Shown here one piece after another: positions 60,485-64,000 of a stretch of 64,000 bases of DNA. The notes under the pieces were generated by a model. It had not been told where the DNA came from, made no database searches, and worked only from the letters and a program-made list of their open reading frames with translations. Source of the DNA: Neisseriaceae bacterium HSC-16F19 (GTDB taxonomy: Bacteria; Pseudomonadota; Gammaproteobacteria; Burkholderiales; Neisseriaceae); assembly GCF_024171525.1 (NCBI RefSeq), contig NZ_JALJZY010000007.1, positions 65,902-129,901 on the forward strand. The letters run 5' to 3'. Made by a program: the position numbers and the translations under genes. Each line of letters starts with the position of its first letter. The first letter of the stretch is position 1.

Positions 60485-61029
60485 TGAAAAAAATCCTGCT
60501 GTTTTCAGGCAGCCTGTGCTGGCTGCTGGCCGCCGCTGCCCAATCCGTGCCCCAAGCAGCTTCCGAACCCGCTGCCACCCCCACACCGCCGCAATATCTG
60601 TGCCCGCAAGACGGACGCATGGTGGCGGCTTCCGAACCCGTGAGCGTGGAATGCCAGCCCATGCCCCCGCAAGCGGCGGCTGCCATAAGCGCCAGCGGCA
60701 TCTTGCCGTTTCAGCGTATGGACGATGTGTATGTGCAGCCGCGGCAAAGCGACAAGGTAAAAGTGGAAGTGCATCTGCGCAATGCCCCGCCCAAAGCACC
60801 GGTGCGGCGCAGCAGCGTGCGTCTGCCGCCGCCGCCGCCTCCACCTACTCCCAAACAGCTGATCCAACGCGACATCGCCGCCGAAGAACGTGCCCTCGCT
60901 ACGGCGCAACGCCAGTTGCAACAGGCACGTCAGCAAAACGACAGCGCCAAAGAGCGGCGTTTGCAACAGGTGGTCAGCGACCGTGAAGCCAATATCCGCG
61001 CCTTGAAGCAAGAGTTGCAAAGGAAGTAA
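60481..61029 (+). CDS. Periplasmic proline-rich coiled-coil protein
   Basis: 182 residues with a signal peptide (MMKKILLFSGSLCWLLAAAA), a Cys-containing small domain (PQYLCPQDGRM, VSVECQPMPP), a poly-proline stretch (LPPPPPPPTPK, near residues 117-127) and a C-terminal charged helix (IAAEERALATAQRQLQQARQ onward) predicted to coil. Similar layouts span the periplasm or bind peptidoglycan; function is not assigned. The ATG overlaps the pseudouridine synthase stop. The signal peptide is partly encoded by a perfect DUS (translated FSGSL). Confidence 0.75.
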   Translation: MMKKILLFSGSLCWLLAAAAQSVPQAASEPAATPTPPQYLCPQDGRMVAASEPVSVECQPMPPQAAAAISASGILPFQRMDDVYVQPRQSDKVKVEVHLRNAPPKAPVRRSSVRLPPPPPPPTPKQLIQRDIAAEERALATAQRQLQQARQQNDSAKERRLQQVVSDREANIRALKQELQRK

Positions 61030-61045
61030 TCAATTTTTTGAATTT

Positions 61046-61226
61046 ATAGTCATTTAACACAGAACGATACAGCGTTGGCTGCGCCAGGCTCGAAGAGAAC
61101 GATTTTGTAAGCCGCTAAAGCAGCAACAAAATCTGTTCCGTACTACTTGTACTGTCTGTCCCGCAGGACTTCGCTGCGCTCGCGGCTTTTTTGCCGCCTT
61201 GTCTCGCTCTGTGTTATTCGACTATA
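61046..61226. repeat. Correia-like element, long form (CREE-7)
   Basis: 181 bases, ATAGTCATTTAACACAGAACGA to GTTATTCGACTATA with the long-form insert. Between the coiled-coil gene and the DUF4395-like gene. Confidence 0.88.
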
Positions 61227-61246
61227 TGTGTTTAATTTTTGATCTA

Positions 61247-61274
61247 TTGACATATCAAAAAAGTTAAATATAAT
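61247..61274 (+). promoter_or_regulatory. Predicted promoter of the DUF4395-like gene
   Basis: TTGACA (61247-61252), 16-base spacer, TATAAT (61269-61274); both hexamers are perfect. It lies 20 bases outside the Correia-like element. Confidence 0.8.
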
Positions 61275-61305
61275 GAATTGATATTTCGGATGGTAAGGAT
61301 AAATC

Positions 61306-61734
61306 ATGTTGCGTTTTGATGTGCCGGCCGTATGGTCGAATGTGGTGCGCTGGGAGGCGTTTATTACCTGTGTGCTGAGTGCAGTGGCGCTGTTGTGGAC
61401 ACCGTGGGTGATGCTACTGCCTATGGTACAGGGGCTGGTGCGCGGGTTTTTGGGGCATTACCGTTGCCCGTCGCACCGTCTGTGGGCGCGCTGGTTTGAA
61501 GCGCGGGGTTGGGGTGGTCGCAAGGAAAATGCCGGTGCCAAAATGTTTGCCAATAAATTATTGATGGTGGCGGGTATGGTGGCGGTGGCGGCGTATGCTG
61601 CGGGCAGCGAAATCTGGCGCATTCCCTGTACGGTTTTGCTGGTGTTTGCCACTTTGGAATGGGCATTTTCGTTTTGTGCCGCGTGTTGGGTTTATGGTTG
61701 GTGGTATCGGATTTTTCCACCGAAGATGTCTTGA
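61306..61734 (+). CDS. DUF4395-like small membrane protein
   Basis: 142 residues with three or four membrane helices (about 17-45, 85-100, 105-125). The cytoplasmic loop RGFLGHYRCPSHRLWARWFE and the ending FCAACWVYGWWYRIFP, with its Cys pair in a helix, fit the DUF4395 family, some of whose members sit beside thioredoxin-like redox genes. No redox gene is adjacent here. Driven by its own strong promoter and closed by a DUS terminator. Confidence 0.75.
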   Translation: MLRFDVPAVWSNVVRWEAFITCVLSAVALLWTPWVMLLPMVQGLVRGFLGHYRCPSHRLWARWFEARGWGGRKENAGAKMFANKLLMVAGMVAVAAYAAGSEIWRIPCTVLLVFATLEWAFSFCAACWVYGWWYRIFPPKMS

Positions 61735-61741
61735 TTAATGT

Positions 61742-61780
61742 GAAAAAGGCTGCCTGAAATGTTTTCAGGCAGCCTTTTTC
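61742..61780. terminator. Inverted DUS terminator
   Basis: GAAAAAGGCTGCCTGAAA, short loop, TTTTCAGGCAGCCTTTTTC; symmetric, serving the DUF4395-like gene and convergent tRNA-Arg. Confidence 0.9.
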
Positions 61781-61789
61781 ACATTAAGT

Positions 61790-61864
61790 TGGCCCCGCCG
61801 ACAGGAATCGAACCTGTATTTTACGCTTAGGAGGCATACGTTCTATCCGTTGAACTACGGCGGG
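61790..61864 (-). tRNA. tRNA-Arg (anticodon CCT)
   Basis: 75 bases on the minus strand with encoded CCA. Acceptor CCCGCCG/CGGCGGG with discriminator G, anticodon loop CTCCTAA giving CCT, T-arm ACAGGTTCGATTCCTGT. Confidence 0.95.
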
Positions 61865-61899
61865 GGGGACGCTTACAGGGCTTGAATTGTAGTTAATGG

Positions 61900-62004
61900 T
61901 ATAGCCGAACCAAATGGGAATGAGACAAGGCAGCAAGCCGCAGACAGTACGATAGTACGGCAAGGCGCAGCAACGCTGTATCATTCCCATTTGGAATGGC
62001 TATA
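61900..62004. repeat. Correia-like core with divergent ends (CREE-8)
   Basis: 105 bases; ends TATAGCCGAACCAAATGGGAAT and inverted ATTCCCATTTGGAATGGCTATA (read in parts), core GAGACAAGGCAGCAAGCCGC and GTACGGCAAGGCGCAGCAAC. The right end abuts the ispB stop codon. Confidence 0.8.
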
Positions 62005-62979
62005 TCAGGACAAACGCGCCACCGACTCTTCAGCCAATTGGCGCATGGCCTGGGTCACTTCATTGTCCGGCAGCGCATCCAGACAGGCCACGGCGCCGGC
62101 TACCGCCGTTTGCGCCTGTGCAATCGAATAGGGCAGGGCGTCCGAGGCGAGCACATGGGCGTGGATTTTGTCGAAATAACTGCGGTCGGCGTTTTGCAAA
62201 GCATGGCGCACATCGGCGGCGGCTTCGGCACTGCCTTGCTGCATCAGGTAAATCAGCGGCAGGGTCGGTTTGCCCTCGGCCAAATCGTCGCCGACGTTTT
62301 TACCGATTTGCGCCACATCGCCGGAATAATCCAGCACATCGTCAATAATTTGAAAAGCGGTGCCCACATACATACCGTAGTCTTTCAGCGCCTGTTCCTG
62401 CCCGGGTGTGGCGCCGGCCAGAATAGCACCCACTTGGGCGGCCGCTTCAAACAGCTTGGCGGTTTTATACTGAATCACACGCAGGTATTCGGCTTCGGTG
62501 ATGTCGGTATTGCCGATATTCATCAGCTGCATCACCTCGCCCTCAGCAATGATATTGGTGGCATCGGCCATCACTGCCAGAATCTTCATGCTGCCCGAAT
62601 CCACCATCAGCTGGAAGGCGCGGGTATATAAGAAGTCACCCACCAATACAGCAGCGGCATTGCCAAACAGATTATTGGCGGTGGCGCGGCCGCGGCGCAG
62701 CTCGCTCTCGTCCACCACATCGTCGTGCAAGAGGGTGGAGGTGTGGATAAACTCCACCATGGCTGCCAGTGCATAGAGCTTGTCTTCATCATAGCCCAGC
62801 GCTTTGCCGGAGAGCAGGGTGATGATGGGGCGCAAACGCTTGCCGCCACCGGCGATAATATAAGTGCCGATTTGGGAAATCAGTGCCACATCCGATTGCA
62901 CGGCCCGGTTGACCACCTGGTTGACACGGTTCAGGTCGGCTTCCAGATGGCGTTGGAAATACGGCAGATGTTCTAGCAT
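62005..62979 (-). CDS. ispB: Octaprenyl (polyprenyl) diphosphate synthase
   Basis: Builds the isoprenoid side chain of ubiquinone from IPP. 324 residues: GGGKRLRPIITLL near residue 45, first Asp-rich motif LLHDDVVDE-x-ELRRG near 84, and second motif FQIIDDVLDYSGD near 208. Start at MLEHLPYFQRHL (62977-62979); ten more codons are open upstream. It is divergent from rplU-rpmA, the arrangement seen in E. coli and many proteobacteria. The stop codon touches a Correia-like element. Confidence 0.94.
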   Translation of the reverse strand: MLEHLPYFQRHLEADLNRVNQVVNRAVQSDVALISQIGTYIIAGGGKRLRPIITLLSGKALGYDEDKLYALAAMVEFIHTSTLLHDDVVDESELRRGRATANNLFGNAAAVLVGDFLYTRAFQLMVDSGSMKILAVMADATNIIAEGEVMQLMNIGNTDITEAEYLRVIQYKTAKLFEAAAQVGAILAGATPGQEQALKDYGMYVGTAFQIIDDVLDYSGDVAQIGKNVGDDLAEGKPTLPLIYLMQQGSAEAAADVRHALQNADRSYFDKIHAHVLASDALPYSIAQAQTAVAGAVACLDALPDNEVTQAMRQLAEESVARLS

Positions 62980-63092
62980 GAGGGGTTCCGCTGGGTAGGA
63001 GTCAGTCAAATGCCCGACCGGGCAGGCGCGGGATTATAGCGCAAGGTGGGGGTATTCTGCCAGTTGCCGCAGGCGGCAGGTATTTAAAATAT

Positions 63093-63121
63093 TTGACAAA
63101 ACAAAACCGTGGCACTAGAAT
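63093..63121 (+). promoter_or_regulatory. Predicted promoter of rplU-rpmA
   Basis: TTGACA (63093-63098), 17-base spacer, TAGAAT (63116-63121); initiation near 63128 leaves a leader of about 47 bases. Confidence 0.85.
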
Positions 63122-63174
63122 GCGCGGTTCTGCACATGGGGTGCAGAAGAATTAACCTCTTACCGGAGTTGAGT

Positions 63175-63483
63175 ATGTACGCGGTCGTAAAAACCGGCGG
63201 CAAACAATATAAAGTTGCCGTTGGCGAAAAATTGAAAGTAGAACAGATACCTGCCGAACTCGACAGCCAAATCGAACTGACCGAAGTTTTGATGATTGCT
63301 GACGGCGAATCTGTAAAAGTAGGCGCACCCTTTATCGAAGGTGCCAAGGTAACGGCAAAAGTAGTGGCCCATGGCCGTGGCGAGAAAGTACGCATTTTCA
63401 AAATGCGCCGCCGCAAACACTACCAAAAACGCCAAGGCCACCGTCAGAATTTCACCCAAATCGAAATCGTGGCGATTGCCTAA
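63175..63483 (+). CDS. rplU: Ribosomal protein bL21
   Basis: 102-residue 50S protein, MYAVVKTGGKQYKVAVGEKL at the start, RRRKHYQKRQGHRQNFTQIE near the end. CCGGAGTTGAGT precedes the ATG at 63175; 22 upstream codons lie in the leader and are not coding. First of the rplU-rpmA pair. Confidence 0.98.
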   Translation: MYAVVKTGGKQYKVAVGEKLKVEQIPAELDSQIELTEVLMIADGESVKVGAPFIEGAKVTAKVVAHGRGEKVRIFKMRRRKHYQKRQGHRQNFTQIEIVAIA

Positions 63484-63513
63484 TTTTTAAATCAGTCATT
63501 AGGAGTATTTAAT

Positions 63514-63786
63514 ATGGCAACCAAAAAAGCCGGCGGTAGCTCTAAAAACGGCCGCGATTCAGAAGCCAAACGCCTGGGCGTGAAAGCCTTCGGCAACGAA
63601 CTGATTCCTGCGGGTTCCATCATCGTGCGTCAGCGCGGTACCAAATTCCACGCCGGCGACAATGTCGGCATGGGCAAAGACCACACCCTGTTTGCCAAGG
63701 TAGACGGCTATGTGGAATTTGCCGTTAAAGGCCGCCTGAACCGCAAAACCGTCAGCGTGCGCCCCTACACCGGCGCCGACGAATAA
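63514..63786 (+). CDS. rpmA: Ribosomal protein bL27
   Basis: 90-residue 50S protein near the peptidyl-transferase centre: MATKKAGGSSKNGRDSEAKR start, GSIIVRQRGTKFHAG, GKDHTLFAKVDGYVEF. The N-terminus starts directly in the functional tail, so there is no Firmicute-type cleaved extension. TAGGAG precedes the ATG. obgE, a frequent next gene, is not here: a terminator and a Correia-like element follow. Confidence 0.98.
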   Translation: MATKKAGGSSKNGRDSEAKRLGVKAFGNELIPAGSIIVRQRGTKFHAGDNVGMGKDHTLFAKVDGYVEFAVKGRLNRKTVSVRPYTGADE

Positions 63787-63807
63787 GCACAGCTTATCCC
63801 AATATTC

Positions 63808-63836
63808 AGCCCCGTCTTCAAGACGGGGCTTTTTTA
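63808..63836 (+). terminator. Terminator of rplU-rpmA
   Basis: AGCCCCGTCT, TCA loop, AGACGGGGCT and TTTTTT. Confidence 0.93.
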
Positions 63837-63871
63837 TTTTATGGCTGTGAGCCGGGTTCCGGATGTTGTTT

Positions 63872-64000
63872 ATAGTCGCATAAAATAAGAACGAGACAAG
63901 GCAGCAAAAAAGCCGCGAGCGCAGCGAAGTCCCTGTGGGACAGACAGTACAGCCAGTACGGAGCTGATTTTGTTGCCGCTTTAGCGGCTTACAAAAATCG
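63872..64000. repeat. Correia-like element, long form, cut by the window edge (CREE-9)
   Basis: ATAGTCGCATAAAATAAGAACGA at the left end, then the long-form insert (GCCGCGAGCGCAGCGAAGTC, TTGTTGCCGCTTTAGCGGC) to the last base. Confidence 0.85.

Overview
The window is a piece of a Neisseriaceae chromosome (Betaproteobacteria). The strongest sign is a 12-bp word, AGGCTGCCTGAA, present dozens of times on both strands. It occurs singly inside and between genes and as inverted pairs that form hairpins, many with T-tracts, after genes. This is a neisserial DNA uptake sequence (DUS) in the dialect I know from Simonsiella-type oral Neisseriaceae (AG-simDUS) rather than the GCCGTCTGAA word of Neisseria proper. 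Correia-like elements, dRS3 words and IS-end miniature elements, all typical of Neisseriaceae, support this. The DNA is clearly GC-rich by eye, so a Conchiformibius-like or related genus fits better than AT-rich Simonsiella muelleri; the genus call is an inference.

Layout. 1-1.05 kb: 3' end of an FtsK/SpoIIIE-family ATPase. 1.3-3.4 kb: metG. 3.8-10.6 kb: a small glycine-zipper lipoprotein, then the minus-strand fatty-acid cluster yceD-rpmF-(phosphoribosyltransferase)-plsX-fabH-fabD-(unknown)-fabG, without acpP. 10.6-12.4 kb: maf, an RsmI-like methylase, tRNA-Pro. 12.4-17 kb: ackA, a phosphate acyltransferase, a MaoC hydratase, an MFS transporter. 17.2-21.6 kb: tRNA-fMet, mutS, mltA. 21.7-25.9 kb: a five-gene operon with a FimV-like TPR membrane protein, a degenerate receiver-like protein, a Ras-like GTPase of the MglA/conservon kind and two Roadblock-type proteins; this is the most intriguing system here. 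26.1-32.2 kb: an RNase II-type exonuclease, dnaJ, an orphan, ampG. 32.9-37.6 kb: the str operon rpsL-rpsG-fusA-tuf plus rpsJ, which is cut off from the rest of the S10 operon. 37.7-44.2 kb: a YjbR protein and a guanidino-compound island (LysR, guanidinobutyrase-like ureohydrolase, YjiH-type transporter, AruI-like 2-ketoarginine decarboxylase) followed by metR. 44.9-50 kb: aceE, a Gdx/SugE exporter, aceF. 50-53.8 kb: small envelope proteins and miaB. 54-58.1 kb: hutG and hutI around two paralogous membrane proteins. 58.3-61.7 kb: a lipid A-type acyltransferase, a GDT1-type manganese exporter, a pseudouridine synthase, a periplasmic coiled-coil protein, a DUF4395-like protein. 61.8-63.8 kb: tRNA-Arg, ispB and the divergent rplU-rpmA.

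Most of the window is housekeeping. Its accessory character lies in the intergenic repeats: eight clear Correia-like elements plus one partial one, three elements with IS-type ends, four copies each of two other repeat families, and many DUS hairpins. Nested insertions record their order of arrival. Start codons were moved from the longest reading frame where a ribosome-binding site, signal peptide or family length indicated it.
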